From: Escallonia rubra
Lineage: Eukaryota > Streptophyta > Magnoliopsida > Escalloniales > Escalloniaceae
Reading direction: 5' to 3'
Length of the DNA stretch: 64,000 bases
Assembly (NCBI GenBank): GCA_033065855.1
Contig: JAVXUO010001368.1
Location: forward strand, 186,001-250,000
Shown here: in pieces, positions 1 through 13,844 of the stretch
Position numbering within the stretch: the first letter of the stretch is position 1
Layout: each line of letters opens with the position of its first letter
Position numbers and translations under genes: made by a program
Notes under the pieces: generated by a model
What the model was told of the DNA's origin: nothing
Seen by the model: only the letters and a program-made list of their open reading frames with translations
Database searches by the model: none

Positions 1-802
1 AACCCCATTTTGCAATCAAAGATAGATTAAGGATATGATTTAGAACAAAGAAGAAAACTTCGGTCGAGAGTTCAGATCCCAGAAATCCCAATTCTGAATA
101 TCACTCTACCATGGTAATAAAAGGAGGCCAACACTTCAAACACATGAGCTGCGAAGAGTTCGAGCAAATCGCCGGCTCTGAGCCGGTTTATTTAAACAAT
201 CAAAGCTCAAGCCACCAAAGGCCTGAGCTCGTGGAGATAGCAATGGTTTGCTAATGGAGCCGAAGTAGTACTCGGTAATACTGCAAGTAGAAGCAAAATG
301 CCATCATATTTCATGTTTAAGATCCGACAGACAAGCACTTGAACATGAATATGTTGTTCCCGTCACATAACTGAATTCATGAAAAGATAGTCGCCTCAAC
401 AGAAAATTTAATCAACAAATTTTTTTATTTCGGATTCGAGTGGTTGGCAGGACTGAACCAGCCCCCAGCCCAGTAAATGCCAAGTTTGATCTGTTTTCAT
501 CTATTCAGCTACTGTTCAGGTAACAAGCAAAGTGAGCGACACCTCTGAACTTAACGAAAGTTATGAACATTTGGAAGAAGAATACAAACGACTACACTTT
601 TAGGTGCTAGTAAACTTACTCTACCCTTTAATTTGACTCTCATGATATGGCTACCAATCGACAAAAAGATGGAGGCCTAGTAGTATCAGACATCGCTTAT
701 TATATCACCTTCGGTCATGTCATCGTCTAGATAACCTTTATTAGCACACCACATATGGAATCATACCGTTTCCAGTTACCCAACAGCAACTACATTTCTC
801 TT
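1..802. other. 3' flank of the ACX1-like gene
   Basis: No coding region is supported here. On the minus strand an AATAAA hexamer lies at about 742-737, roughly 60 bases past the ACX1 stop codon, and is a candidate polyadenylation signal. The remainder is ordinary AT-rich flank with no repeat that I recognise. Confidence 0.5.
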
Positions 803-3800
803 TCAGAGCCTGGCAGTACGTAGTTCTTGCTTTAGCAGGGGCCGGATGTATTCATGGTATCCATCAGGCACTACTGAATCGTTTAGAGGATCCTTCCATG
901 CTGCCTCGTAGAGTTTTGGATACACATTTCCGTCATAGCATCCAAGAATTGAACCAAGGAAGTGGTCAGTGTGGTTGAATGCGTCTACAAGGGCAATTGC
1001 ATTTGGCCGGACCTAATACAATCACAAATTTTAAGGTGATACTGTGATGTCGATTTCCTTCCAACCGAAAGAAAAGGTCTCCCTTCCAACACAAAAAGTC
1101 AGTACATTTTTAGTAAATTATCAACCAACCTGCGAATACAAAGATCTGAGTTGATCATTTGCTAGTGAAGCCTGCTTTGAGGTTATACAGCCAGTAGCAA
1201 GAAAATCACCCTGATACTTGTGGAGAAGGAACAGGGCATAGATATTGCAGAGCGCCTCTAATTGTTGTTTTACCCCTTTTCCAGGAATTTCCTGTTGTAA
1301 TTTCTCAAGGAACCTGCATGAGATGCAAGTTTAAAAAGTTAAGTGCAATAGGCAAGACAGAAGCATTAGAACTCGATAGTCTTTTTCTTAGTGCTCCTAA
1401 CTGGATCTTAAATGCGTGGCAGAAAGGTCTAAAAGGCTTGGACTCCTAATAGGCGACTACCACTAACACCATAACCAACAACTTCATGTTCCATAATAAC
1501 GTGGGTAACTCCTGTCCAATTTTGAATAACAGTGTGCCAAAATGATAATTCACTTGTTCCACTGCTTTGAAGAGTCCAGCACGACTTCACAATAAAAACA
1601 TGAGATAACCAAATTTCATAAAGAGATCATCAACTCAACGGTAGCGATTTACTGAAAAATTTGCTATTGGCAGTGGGACTTTGCTGTTGTACACTCTAAG
1701 AGGTAAGCCGCACCAAAGACAATAAAAGTGAACAGATAGGATTGGGTAGAGAAGATTACTTGGTAACCACAATCAATTGGCAGTGAGCAACTGCTGCCTC
1801 AACTAGGTCAGCTGAAAGTTCCGCAAAGCCTGAATCAAAATAAGTAGAAGCACAAGCAAGTTTAAACACAAGAATCACACACTACAAAATCTTGGGAGAA
1901 ACCAACCCCTTCAATCTAAACAAGAAAGGAAAAAGGTAATGCAGGAAAAGAGGAAACCACCAAGGAATAAGAACTTAGGTCATTTAAAATCTGCAACCTT
2001 GTCGAGATGATCAAAAGATTAGGTACAAAATGTTTAAAAATGATTCACTTCTGGTGTCAGATGGATAGAAAGGCAGCTACCACATCCTCACCATGCAAAC
2101 AAACCTCCATTAAATAGCTCAATACTCAAGAAATATGTAAAAACATTTTATTTACATCAAGGCAGAAGTACCTTCTTCTGGATTCGAGAACTTGCTCAAC
2201 TTTTGAGCACAAGCAACAGACATTCTAGTAGCCCTTGCCTCAAATGCCTCCAGTATTGCACTAGGCTTCAGCCAATCCTCAGCTGCATGTCATAACGGAG
2301 ACAAAAATACAGAATTAAATTTTTTGAGGTGCACGTCGCAGTGAGACTATGTTATGAAAGTGATTTCTTCGGCAGTTTACTAGAATTGACATTCTGCAAT
2401 TATAGTAAAGACTGAGCCCACCAGGAAAGAAGGGAAAGGAAACAGATGATCTCCAACACAGACTGCGTCTTTCTGGATACTGTAGTTTCAACCGTCAATA
2501 GTTCTCTAAACTTAGGAAGCATTTCCAAAAGGAAAACATACCTCTTTGAGTATCAGATCGGCATTGCATCAGATGTTCAACACGCCCCATATAAGATGTT
2601 GTCCCCACTGGCTTTTTTTCAGAACCCAGCTGAGAGACAGTCTTAATGAGAAACCTTGCGACCTAATAATAGAATGAGATGTCAGCCAATATTTCAGTTC
2701 GAAGCACATGACAGTGGGATAATCCGGGCCAATAAAACAACAGAAAGGACTTCCATCGTTTGGCAAAAATCTTCTAAGCAAATTGGACTTCAATAACGTA
2801 ACAGCCAGAAACACCATGAGTCCACAAACTCTGCATGCAAGTACAAATGGAAAATCACATTGTGGTAATATATGTCTCATACCTGCAGAAGCAGCACAGT
2901 GTTGTCTCCTTCATATGTACAGGCAGGGACATAAACGGCAAATAATTCAGGAAGCCCACTGCTGCAAAGGTAGCCATGGCCTCCACATAGTTTCCTGCAT
3001 TCTTCAATACCATCCTGTAGCGAAAGGAGAAACCCTTTCAATTGAAGAGAAGATAAAAGGAAATCTGAATCTTTGCTATATTTAACTTAAAGATGCATTA
3101 ACAGCATTATACCACAATAATAAGTGAATGCAATTCAAAGCCATCTGCTTTACAGAACATACCTATAAACAAGTGCACAATTGACTTTCTGCAATACACT
3201 TATTTACCACATTCTATTCCAAGCTATGTACTTAAAAACAGTCTGCAAGTTTTTACAATAAGGAGTGAAGGCCTCCAGCTCTAATTTTCCTTAACCATGC
3301 CTCTCTTCTTTATGTAATGATTATGGAATTTCTCTCGTTTAAGCGAAAAATCAAATGTTAAATATCTTCTTGTGTCTTGGAATTTAGTCTAACGCTTCCC
3401 TTTATTTTAAAGGCGAAATATCCATTCTAAATATGTTTTTGGATCCTGGCAGATCGATTTCAGACAATTTTAATGACGCAAACCTGGAAATTAATATTGG
3501 AAGTTCAACCCAACAAACATGGACCTAGAGACCACTTAAAATATCTCATATATATGGAAATGTTCTCTTATTAAAGCTACAGGAGGTGGACGCAAAAGGT
3601 TTAAGGTAGGCATACAGTTAGTAGTATATACAAACTCCATATCTTAGATTCATAAATTCTTTGTCAAGCATTTGAAGTAGATAAGATCCCCATCTACCAT
3701 TTAAGATATGTCGATCATCTATACATGGTGTCTACACAAATCCAAGTAATACCCAAAAAACATTCGAACAATAAGTCCAACTGATATATGTAACCGAGGT

Positions 3801-6800
3801 TACATTATGTTTGATCAAGCAGCCAAATTGAACGATTATAAAAATCTGAATCACTGAGATCTCGGAGTCCCAAGAGTAACCCAATTTTAACACCAAATAA
3901 CAATAAGTTGCCAAAACGATGGAGATAATATCCCATTACTGACAAGTACCATATGATCAAAACTATGGATACCAATTTCCAATCCCGGCGTGAGGCTGAA
4001 AGTAGCTTAGTAAATGGTAACATCCTAATTTGAGTTGCCCTTAGCAGTAAAAAGTACAAGGTCATAGAAAAGTGAAAGTTATAGAAACTGTAGACTCTAG
4101 ATTGAATGCTCAGCAACTACTCGTTGATCACACAGGTGTCACACACGTATAGTCATTATCTAGAGAGAGCTTGAAACAATACAAGTTTGGTAGAAGAGAT
4201 CAGGTAAAATCACTTACAGCAGTGGCAGTAGTAGTCAAGGACTTCAACCCGGCAGTACATGCATGAGCCTCAGGCAAAGTTGAGAAGTCATTCGCTTGCA
4301 ATCTTTGTGTAACATCCGTGTACAACCAATTTAACCACTCGCCCACAAACCTGAAGGCATAAGCTGAAGCCAGCAAAGGGAAGAGCCTATTCTGTTGAGT
4401 TTTGTAATCAATCACCTGAAAAACAAGACAGCGGGCATTTATACATCTTCGGCGCTGGTGCAATATGATTTTTTCCAGTTCAACAGATTTTCAGACCATA
4501 TATTGTGAAGATTGTAAAGTACAAAATACGAGCACCTAAAATTACTAAGACGTGACAATTAAATTCACCAAAAACTCTGCAGCACACTTTTAGTGATATG
4601 TTCGCCTATTACAGGACTATAATACAACAGATTATTTCATAACGAGTGAAGGTCCTTGCTGCATTTTTAACTACAGAGGCCACAACCAAAAGATAGTACG
4701 CACCAAGTCCTTAGGTTTCAAGGCTGGACGTTCAGTCTACATACAAACGCGTCTATAGAATAGACACATCCCTACATCTATCCAATCCATATTGGTTCAT
4801 ACAGCTACCAGATATACGGAAAATGCCAACAGATATTTTATTTTATATTTTTCTCCACCCTACTTAATGTGACTCACGTAGCCGGCCCTCCATGTACTAA
4901 TGTACTTACTCCTTAGTGTTGCATTTCATCCCATAGTTATCCTTTAAAGTTAAGTTTATAGTGTGATTGAACTAACTCGTCCGGTAGTTATGCAAACAAT
5001 TAAGTGCTCCTGTAGCTACCCAACCCTCATGCACAACAAAGCCTTCTTTATTGATAATTAATCTCTAATTCAATCATGTTGGTGAACCATTGTGCAATCT
5101 GTATCAACTGGCCCTTCATAGAGTAATTGCTCAGCAACGCCTTCATATTTACTAGATTTCTCGTAATATCTCCAACTAATGACGGATTCAATCATCTCAG
5201 AGTAGCCTTCTCATGCATACTTTCATGTAACATGGTTCTAAGATTAAACTGCCCAGCAAGTTTCTTTCTTTCTAAATCCTATTACCTACAGTCTAAAGAC
5301 CCAAGAGAATGTTGGCACATTTGTGTATGATTAACCCAGGGGATGCTTTACAGTTTACTACGTTCCTGTCTTAATGATGAACTTTTGTAATGAGCTTAAG
5401 TTATAGTACCTAGAAGGGAGCGTCTGCTTCCACACCCTCAAATGCTTGTACACCTATGTTACATGGACTTGTACGAGTGTCAGAGTCGGATACGAGTCCA
5501 AGTGTCAGATTCATGTAATTTTCAAAACCCAAGACAAGGGGATAAGGCAAAAAAAATCCTATCCATCGTTGTTTTTTAGTTACTACTTTGTTACATGGTG
5601 TTTTGTGCGACGCATATTGTTGTACATTAAAACTTGTATCATCTCAAAGAGATCATGAAACAAAAGACACTATAAGATAGTGTTCGTAGTCGAATATCCA
5701 ATGAGATGTGTCGGACACATATCTCATACCCAAATCCTAGTGTCAAGTGTCCGACACCGGTACTTCATGCATTTTGAAGAGTCCATGTTTGTTTCTAAAA
5801 ATATTTACTTTTTAGCGACAAGTCATGGTGCGGAAAAGCATATGAGCTGTGGAAATAGACTTTCCCTAGCTAGAATCTCTATTGACCTATAAAACAACCA
5901 GATCAGCATGAAACAACCTAAGATGAAAAACTTCAGTGAGACAACGGGTAGGATGAGTTTAGCATTAGTTGGTGCTAAGAAGTCAAGCCTTCATATGGAT
6001 TTGGCGAAAGTAGCTGCTGACTTTATTCAGATGCAAATACTAGTATGTTTTACTGAAACTTTAGAGATTAACAATGGCAACTACACTTACAAGCACAAGA
6101 TATGCATACACTCACACGCACCCCAATGATAATGTTCTGCAAGCCAGTGCATGAGGCTTCGAAACCGAGGGGTCAGAGGAAGGTTGACTAGTGCAGTCTT
6201 AACCCCACTAATATAAGGAGAATAGAAAAAAGCAATAATAAAACTTACAATAGCTTATACGAAAGTTTAGACATTCCCTAAAATTTTTTAATATTTGGCC
6301 TAAAGCACATCAGTCTACCACATCTACCAAATGGAGTGGTATTCAGTTTTTCCTAAAAGCTACAAAAAGCATCTCAAAGCAGATTCAATTAACCATAGTG
6401 CAGTTACCACTAGGCTCACCACGGAGTTACCTGGGTCTCGGGTCCGCCATTCTGAGAGCCAAATTGTCTACGAACAGCACTGTATCTTGTAGCGATACAA
6501 ACTGCACGTGATAAAGCACAGGATGCATCAGCTACAATGGCTTGCCGGACATACACCATAGTACCATATACTAGCTGGCGGGGAACATCTGATTGTATAC
6601 ATTTCCCTTCCCTTGTAACCTGTAAAACCCTGACGATATTTGAACAATAACTTCAGATCCTAAAGATTCACGTAACGAGTAACTACAGAAAACACCAAAG
6701 ACGTGATGGTCCTGGAGCTTAATTCAGAACCAAAAATAGTGGTAGAGGGGTACAACTAAAACTTTGAAGTTGTAGATATGTATTGAATGCTTCACAACAC

Positions 6801-9330
6801 CACGAAATGAATGATGCTAGACTAAAGTTCTGCACCAAATGTTATATAATAGCAATCATATAAATGGGTTTTCACTAAAAAATTTATTCTCTCTCACACT
6901 CTCCTTCTAGAATGGGTTTTCACTGCTCCACTCTGATGGTTCAAAGGCAGTGTAAGCCTTCTTTCTACTCATGGATATAAACACGAGGACAGTGAAAGTT
7001 GAGTGCTTTTAAACCAAAGTAAAAAAGTCTTGGAAGTTTGAATTTAGTACTGGAACAAAATACATGCACACATAGATAGGGAGATACCTCATCAACATAT
7101 GGCTTCTAGGGATGCGCACGTGATCAAGTCTTAAGACGCCGTTGTCCATAGTGTTGTATCCCCCATTACCAAATTTCATTCCAATATCACCAATAGTTAT
7201 GCCAGGAAGAGGTAAGTGATCCTCCAAGCTCCGTAGTTGTACAATGAAACCTACAAGAAAGAGTTTTGAAGATTTCATACTGCTTTTTGCAAAGAGAACA
7301 ATTTGAACATATTGTACAAAATGATGGGACCATAAAAACTTAGTTACCATGTATCCCTTGGTCCTGATCATCTGTTATAAGACGAGCGTAAACAACAGCA
7401 TGCGTCGATGCTTTACCTAATCCACCAGGCCACCACTAACCACAACAGTAATTTAACAACATAAGGACCAGATTAAACAAAATTAAGTCAAGAAAAAGTG
7501 TGAACCAAAAACTCTCAAGACACTATAGAGTACAACAATAATAAATCACAAACTTTGGGCCATCTGGCCTTAATTAAGTTGCTTAAATCGCTTTGTGCTG
7601 TGTAACATAAACTCAAAAAGTAAACACACCCTCATAAACATTTTACTCACTTTGCTTGAAGTCAGGGTAGGACTATGCATAACAAACTCATCCGTTTGAT
7701 GATCAAATGTTGCAGTGGTTTCAAGACCTTGTACATTGGAGCCGTGGCCAAGTTCAGTTTGTGCATAGCAGCCAATAATTTTCATCTTATAGGCAAGTGG
7801 CAACCATTTCTGTTGCTGTTCCTCAGTGCCCTGTCCTTTTATAGCAGGTACAAACATCCCCTAAGAGTCCAGTAAAAACAAAGGTAGGTGAGCCACACTG
7901 ATGAAACCTTGTCATCGAAATCTTTTCAAGCCCAAACAGTAGATCTGTTAACAGCGGATACTAAATGCAGCTCCTCAAGCAAGTTAACAAAGTTCAGTCA
8001 TCTTCTTGTTAAAAGAATGTCAAATGTCATTAGCTAGGCAGACGGCACACTTGAAAGGATGAAATGGAAAATGTGAAGCAAACAAAACACAAAAAAACGA
8101 TTTTTACCCAATGAAGATCAGTGAAAGCAGTCTCGTCCACATAAAATCTCAACTTAGATGCCTCCTCTTCTGCAATGATGACAGTGAAAAGAAGATAAAA
8201 CTCAGCCTCTGATGGGATTTATGCTAATAACATTACAAACCCAAAGCAAAGACATACCAGAAAGACGAAGCTCAACAATACGCTTCCATGCATATGCTGC
8301 TTTCCTAAGAGTGTTTTTGAAAAGCTCCTTTCTGGCAAGCATAGTCCTGGTATCCTTTCGAAAGCCCTAAATTCCAAAACAATATACAACCGCTATCAAA
8401 TCACCGATAGGCTAACGAAGTTTCAATAGAGTAAGAAAAAAATTTCTTAAGAAAATAGAAGCACTCCAACTAAGAAAACATTTCTTCGTAAAATAGAAGC
8501 ACTCCAATTACTTTTCTATGTCAACTCCATCCACCGCATTGTGCCAACAGTGAAACACATTCGTCTACATATTGATCAAATGCCAAGCTTACGAGGGCTA
8601 CAGTTAATCACTTAGTGTGCCCCTCTGAATGTGTGCGCGCATGCATGTTTTGCGGAAACACCAGTTACTGCATATTGAACATAGCACATGCTAATGACAC
8701 TCATGATGCAAAATGAAAATTTCATCAAACAGTTGAAGTTCATCCCGTACACTGCAAATCCTAATAATTAGAAGTATGGTAATACTGTTGGTTAAAAAAT
8801 CTAGGATAGTTCAATGCTCGTTCTCTCCAGTGATATGCAATGTGTGAACAGTTGGCGCCCTATATGCGCCCCATTTAGGCTTTAGCCATTTGAGCTCTAT
8901 ATGCATTTTAAGCGACATTTGTATCAGCAATAATTGCAAGACCTTTAGCAATCAAACTAGATAACATACGGCTGAAATGTGAATCAATTATTAGTTCCAT
9001 TAAATAATCACCACTTTACTGCTGATTACAAACAAATTAAAAGAAGGCATCAAATTCCAAAATATAACAGGCCACATTAATGTCCTAATAAGTAATAACG
9101 ACTCAAACAAGTACAAAATGGTGCATTTATCGCGACAATCACATTAATCCTCGACAATCAATTCCAAGTAAATTTACAAGAGATTGCGAGAGAGAACTCA
9201 CTGGATCACTGGCGACGAGCTTGGCCATGCGATCGGACACTTCGAAGTTGTGGCGAGACCCGGCCCACACGATCTTCATGTCGTCCACGTCGAACTGGGC
9301 CTTCCTCCTCTCTTCACCCAACTGATCCAT
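803..9330 (-). CDS. ACX1: Peroxisomal acyl-CoA oxidase 1-like gene, 14 exons
   Basis: Acyl-CoA oxidase performs the first, FAD-dependent step of peroxisomal beta-oxidation, making trans-2-enoyl-CoA and H2O2; plant ACX1 acts on medium/long chains and in jasmonate synthesis. Exons read on the minus strand: 9330-9202, 8366-8258, 8169-8108, 7860-7651, 7435-7348, 7250-7088, 6629-6431, 4415-4218, 3014-2883, 2662-2542, 2282-2172, 1829-1760, 1313-1130, 1012-803. All joins use GT/AG and keep frame, giving 661 residues (Arabidopsis ACX1 has 664). Visible signatures: start [20 protein letters not shown], the flavin-region motif [13 protein letters not shown] near residues 131-143, WWPGGLGK opening exon 5, and CTYEGDN with the presumed catalytic Glu421. 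The C-terminus ...TARL is a PTS1-type peroxisomal signal. Intron 7 is about 2 kb and carries a MITE-like insertion. Nothing looks broken. Confidence 0.95.
5448..5798. mobile_element. MITE-like inverted-repeat element in ACX1 intron 7
   Basis: The left edge (TGTTACATGGACTTG) and the reverse complement of the right edge (AACAAACATGGACTC) resemble each other. Inside are repeated 'gtgtcgga'-type motifs in both orientations, a pattern I associate with a common plant MITE family. No target duplication was found, so the boundaries are approximate. It sits inside an intron and does not touch exons. Confidence 0.4.
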
Positions 9331-9604
9331 TTCTCAAAACTCCGACAGAGAAGCCCTAAGCCAAATCAAGCAAGCACGGATAAACAGAGGAATTCCAACA
9401 GATCAACCTTATCAGAGCCTTTCGGGGGACTTCACTGTGATAATTACGATTACGAAGAAATAAAAGGTTGAAAGTGAGTATATGCCTCCGGCCTTCCTCC
9501 TGATAAGGATCTTTAGCTCGAGAAATTGAGCTTCCCGAGGAAAGTTTGTTGTTGTTTTTGCTGCTGTGACGTGTTGAATTTATTGTTCAATGGGTGTGAC
9601 AGTG

Positions 9605-9636
<32 letters not shown>

Positions 9637-9678
9637 AACGTTCAAACAACGAAGATCATGTTTGACATGTGTGTTTTT
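9331..9678 (-). promoter_or_regulatory. Presumed ACX1 5' UTR and proximal promoter
   Basis: This stretch lies directly upstream of the ACX1 start codon and before the first recognisable repeat. It contains a (TA)n microsatellite at about 9606-9634. No convincing TATA box could be fixed separately from the TA repeat. Repeat DNA begins about 350 bases upstream of the ATG, so the unique promoter is short. Confidence 0.4.
9606..9634. repeat. (TA)n microsatellite
   Basis: An uninterrupted alternating TA run of about 28 bases lies upstream of the ACX1 start. Confidence 0.9.
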
Positions 9679-9915
9679 ACTTTCTTTTTTTGCTTTCACA
9701 CTGTGGATCATGACCGATTTGGCGCGTCCATCACCGAGCTTTCCCGGCCACCCGGCCCACCCCTTTAGGGATTAGGGGTGGATGAAACATTCAGCCCGTC
9801 CCAACTCATCTTTTTTAACCAACTCTTGGGTCGAGTTAGGGGTCAAACCCACCAAAGCTGGGCTAGCTCTATACGTGGCACAATCATGGCCGATTTGATA
9901 TATCATCCATTGTAT
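9679..9915. repeat. 240-bp direct repeat, copy R1
   Basis: It starts at tactttctttttttgctttc and runs through 'gatcatgaccgatttggcgc' to 'tatatcatccattgtat'. The same sequence recurs in the same orientation at 10908-11150 with few differences. The two copies frame a 1-kb dispersed repeat. Confidence 0.85.
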
Positions 9916-9925
9916 TTTTTTTCTT

Positions 9926-10907
9926 TTTTTGTGTGGTGCTACCTGTTTGTTGGAAGATACTTACAACCCTGTGCATAACGACTATTAATAATCGTTGAAA
10001 GTTCTTAGTAACTTTTCTGTTAACACTTTCATCGACAATTTTTAGCAGTTTTTTTTTACCATGACAAAATAACTAAAGACATTTAACGAGAATTAACTGT
10101 CAATATATTAGGGGTTATAGTTATCTTTCAACAATCCTGCTAGCAGCCAAAAAAAATTTCTCAATAAATCCTATATATTTATAGATTCTGGTCTCACTTA
10201 TTTCTTATTTTCAGGCATGCACAATATGTTAGCTGTTATTCACTCGAAACTATCAAGTATATAAATATATAATAATTATCTATATATGTAATTCGATAGA
10301 GAGAAAACAACAATAATTTTGGATCTATATAAGATCAAGTAGGGAATTATAAAGTTGCTTATATTACCAATAACATATCGGTAATATAAGTAACTTTTAG
10401 TGGCATATATGGGGCTAGACGATCGCCACCCCCATCCCCTACTTTATATAGGGTCTGCCCTCGTAGCCACCCCCTCCATCACCTTGTCCAGAGCCAAACC
10501 AGCACCGCCCCACCTTGCCCAGCCCCTAATGACAACGCCACCCCAACCACAAACCATCATCACCAATCACCATATGCTGTCACCGTTGTATAAATTTCTG
10601 TAAGTTATCAATATCCGTGTACACTTTCTCCTATATCAATTTTTTTTTCTTATTTTACTTGCTTGTAAAATAAATGATTCTAGATATTTATTTCCCTTTT
10701 TTGTAAGGTTACACAAGTATTTGCTGAGTAATATTAATGGATTTTGGAACCTTCTTCGTGTATGTGAAATGGATAAAAGGTTTTGTATATTTTTCATAAA
10801 TATTGTTTGTTGTGTGTGCTTTGTATTTTGTTGAACTGTTGTGTGTGCTTTGTATTGTGTTTTGTGTGTCTCTTTTTTTTTTCTTCCTATTTTCACTAAG
10901 TTTCTTC
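9926..10907. repeat. Dispersed 1-kb repeat, copy 1 (unclassified transposon)
   Basis: This 1-kb block matches 13936-14904 over its whole length; shorter related pieces lie at 37795-37990 and 60290-60720. It has an AT-rich body, a C-rich segment near 10420-10550, and an intron-like tail ending near 'ttttcactaagtttcttctc'. No terminal inverted repeat or transposase was seen, so the class is not assigned. Small open frames inside look incidental. Confidence 0.7.
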
Positions 10908-11150
10908 TCTACTTTCTTTTTTTGCTTTCACACTTTGGATCATGACCGATTTGGCGCGTCCATCACCGAGCTTGCCCGGCCACCTGGCCCACCCTTTAGG
11001 GATTAGGGATGGATGAAAAATTCAGCGCGTCCCGACTCATCTTTTTAAACCAACTCTTGGGTCGAGTTAAGGTCAAACCCACAAAAGCTGGGCTAGATCT
11101 ATACATGGCACAATCATGGCCGATTTGATTTGATATATCATCCATTGTAT
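10908..11150. repeat. 240-bp direct repeat, copy R2
   Basis: This is the partner of R1 (9679-9915), in the same orientation, with a handful of substitutions and small indels. It runs up to the right-hand boundary of the Helitron that follows. Confidence 0.85.
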
Positions 11151-11161
11151 GTTTATATATA

Positions 11162-13142
11162 CCAGTACTATGCACGTGCGATGCATGTGAACCTTAACAC
11201 GCGACAAATCAAGATTATAGTATAAAAAACTATAACCCTGTGTATTATGTAGATTACGACAGTCAAATTTCTATGATTCAAATATACATGTTAATTTAAT
11301 TGAAGTCAAAGTGTCAGGTTAAAATCAATATGTATATGCATGATGATTGTTCTAAAAAAAGGTTATGAATCCATCTAAAAAATGTTAATTGGCTCACAAC
11401 CACCTTTGTCGCGCTTTTATTTTATGTTAATGGTGGCCGGCCTCCATATGATGGTCTTACCCACCACTTTTTTGAAGTAGAAATAATTACAATTTTATAC
11501 CGTTGCGTAATCTAAACAAAAAGGCATTTAACAATTAATAAAATAATATTTATCTTTGTACCAGCATCTATATAATCATAATTTTTCGACTTTAGCTTTC
11601 AATCACTTTTTATATGTTTTTGACATTTATATAATTATGTAGTCCAACTTGATAAGCATAATGGTTAACATGAATGTATCACAGTTGTTCTTCGTCACCT
11701 TATTTTATAAAATAGTATTCGTATTTGATTTGAGAAATATATTCTTATAAGTTTAGTATCTAATGCATTTACTCGCTAGATGCAGTGAAATGTTAGTAAT
11801 TTTGAACCCATAAAACATAAAAATGCCTATTTATTTGCAAATACACGAATACTTTTTTAAATTAATATTGTTATTAGGATTTTCCTTATTGAATAAAAAG
11901 GAATTATGTTATGTAGACAAAACAACAACTATGCTATCAATAGCTTCCAATCTCATTAGTGTAATCTTTTGTCACCTGAAATTAATTTAATTCATTCTGT
12001 TCTCTTCCAAATAACATTAAAAGTGGTATAAAGAATTTGTTTTTATTATTTTAAGTTAAGTTCTGATTGCAAATACGTAAAACCGTACATTCATCTAGTA
12101 TCCAATTAGACATTGTCTAAACGGGTAATGATAGTATAATAAATATAAATAAGATGTGAAGTCATAATAACTTACACAGTTATAAGCAGATTGTGTTATT
12201 TGTTTGTAACAAAGACTAAATATGCTTGGCAAGTGTTCATCTACATATTGTGGAATACCTAAGTAAAGGTAATGATAGTCATCTCTATTAATCTTTATTT
12301 TTAAGATTCAGATTTTAGAGAAGCATGAGAGGTGGAGTCACCATTAGCTAGAAGGTTGTGCAATAAGTAATTTCAAGATTTTATTAGCCACAGCAAAAAA
12401 TAAATAAGAAGACGGTGAGAGTATCCATAAAAATCGAAGGAAGAGAAAGGAAGTTAAGTTGCTCAATATTTTAAAGTGTGCTTAAAAAATTACTAACGTT
12501 TGCATGACCAAACCTAAGTCATATAATTAACAGACACACACATATATATACACAAATATAATATCAGGTCTTAGAGCCAGAAATAAAAAAGCTGAAGGAA
12601 AATATTAATTCCTATTCATTTGTAATTTTTGTTTTATGTGTTCATTTTCATCATTTTCAAATCCAGTTAGGAAATATGGTTGTGTACTTATATGATTTTG
12701 ACAAATTCTTTTTTAGCTAGTTTTCTCTGACAATAGGTGAGAGGCAGCCAAAAAAGGTAGGTATTTTCACATTTTCAGGGTAATATTTTTTAACAACATA
12801 ACAAAAAATGGTAAACGTACATGATGAAAAAAATCTTTGTGGTCAAAGTTAATTGTTCTACTTATATCATGAGATGTGCATGTCATAATCTTTATAAAGC
12901 ATTAAGCTGTGAATGAGAATGAAGATACTTCATTTTATTAATCATAAGTTTTATGAAAAATGAAAGAGACAGTCGTGTACTAATTATAGCATTTATGAGT
13001 AGTTGAACAATTGGACTTGTTAAAAGAATCTAGATTATGAGTATCTTAATTGTGTGGCAAGGTAGTAATTTTTAGACATAAGAAGAGTATTGTGGTCCAA
13101 AAAATGATTTTCAAGGATTCACACTTTTATATGTAGTATAGA
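11162..13142 (-). mobile_element. Non-autonomous Helitron (about 2.0 kb)
   Basis: Helitrons move by rolling-circle replication, begin with TC, end with a hairpin plus CTRR and insert between A and T without target duplication. Read on the minus strand, the element starts TCTATACTACATATAAAAGT (13142 downward) and is preceded by A. It ends near 11162 with a GC-rich palindrome (catgcatcgcacgtgc) about ten bases before CTGG, followed by T. These are the expected A|TC...CTGG|T junctions. No Rep/helicase frame is present, so it would depend on an autonomous partner. The interior is AT-rich with no gene fragment I recognise. Confidence 0.75.
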
Positions 13143-13844
13143 TTTTTAGGGTAAGATTTTTTAAGAACATAACAAAAAACGGTAAACGTACATGATGAAA
13201 AAAATCTTTGTGGTCAAAGTTAATTGTTCTACTTATATCATGAGATGTGCATGTCATAATCTTTATAAAGCATTAAGTTGTGAATGAGAATGGAGATACT
13301 TCATTTTATTAATCATAAGTTTTATGAAAAATGAAAGAGATAGTCGTGTACTAATTGTAGCATTTATGAGTAGTTGAACAATTGGACTTGTTAAAAGAAT
13401 CTAGATTATGAGTATCTTAATTGGGTGGCAAGGTAATAATTTTTAAACATAAGAAGGGTATTGTGGTCCAAAAAATGATTTTCAGGGATTCACACTTTTA
13501 TATGTAGTATATACATAACAAAAAATTGTAAACGTACATGATGAAAAAAATCTTTGTGGTCAAAGTTAATTGTTCTACTTATATCATGAGATGTGCATGT
13601 CATAATCTTTATAAAGCATTAAGCTGTGAATGAGAATGGAGATACTTCATTTTATTAATCATAAGTTTTATGAAAAATGAAAGAGATAGCCGTGTACTAA
13701 TTGTAGCATTTATGAGTAGTTGAACAATTGAACTTGTTAAAAGAATCTAGATTATGAGTATCTTAATTGTGTGGCAATGTAGTAATTTTTAGACATAAGA
13801 AGGGTATTGTGGTCCAAAAAATGATTTTCAAGGATTCACACTTT

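Noticed and set aside
9679-11150. Interpretation as a TRIM-type LTR element
   Set aside because: The internal unit exists independently elsewhere without the 240-bp repeats, and no TG...CA edges or primer-binding site were evident.
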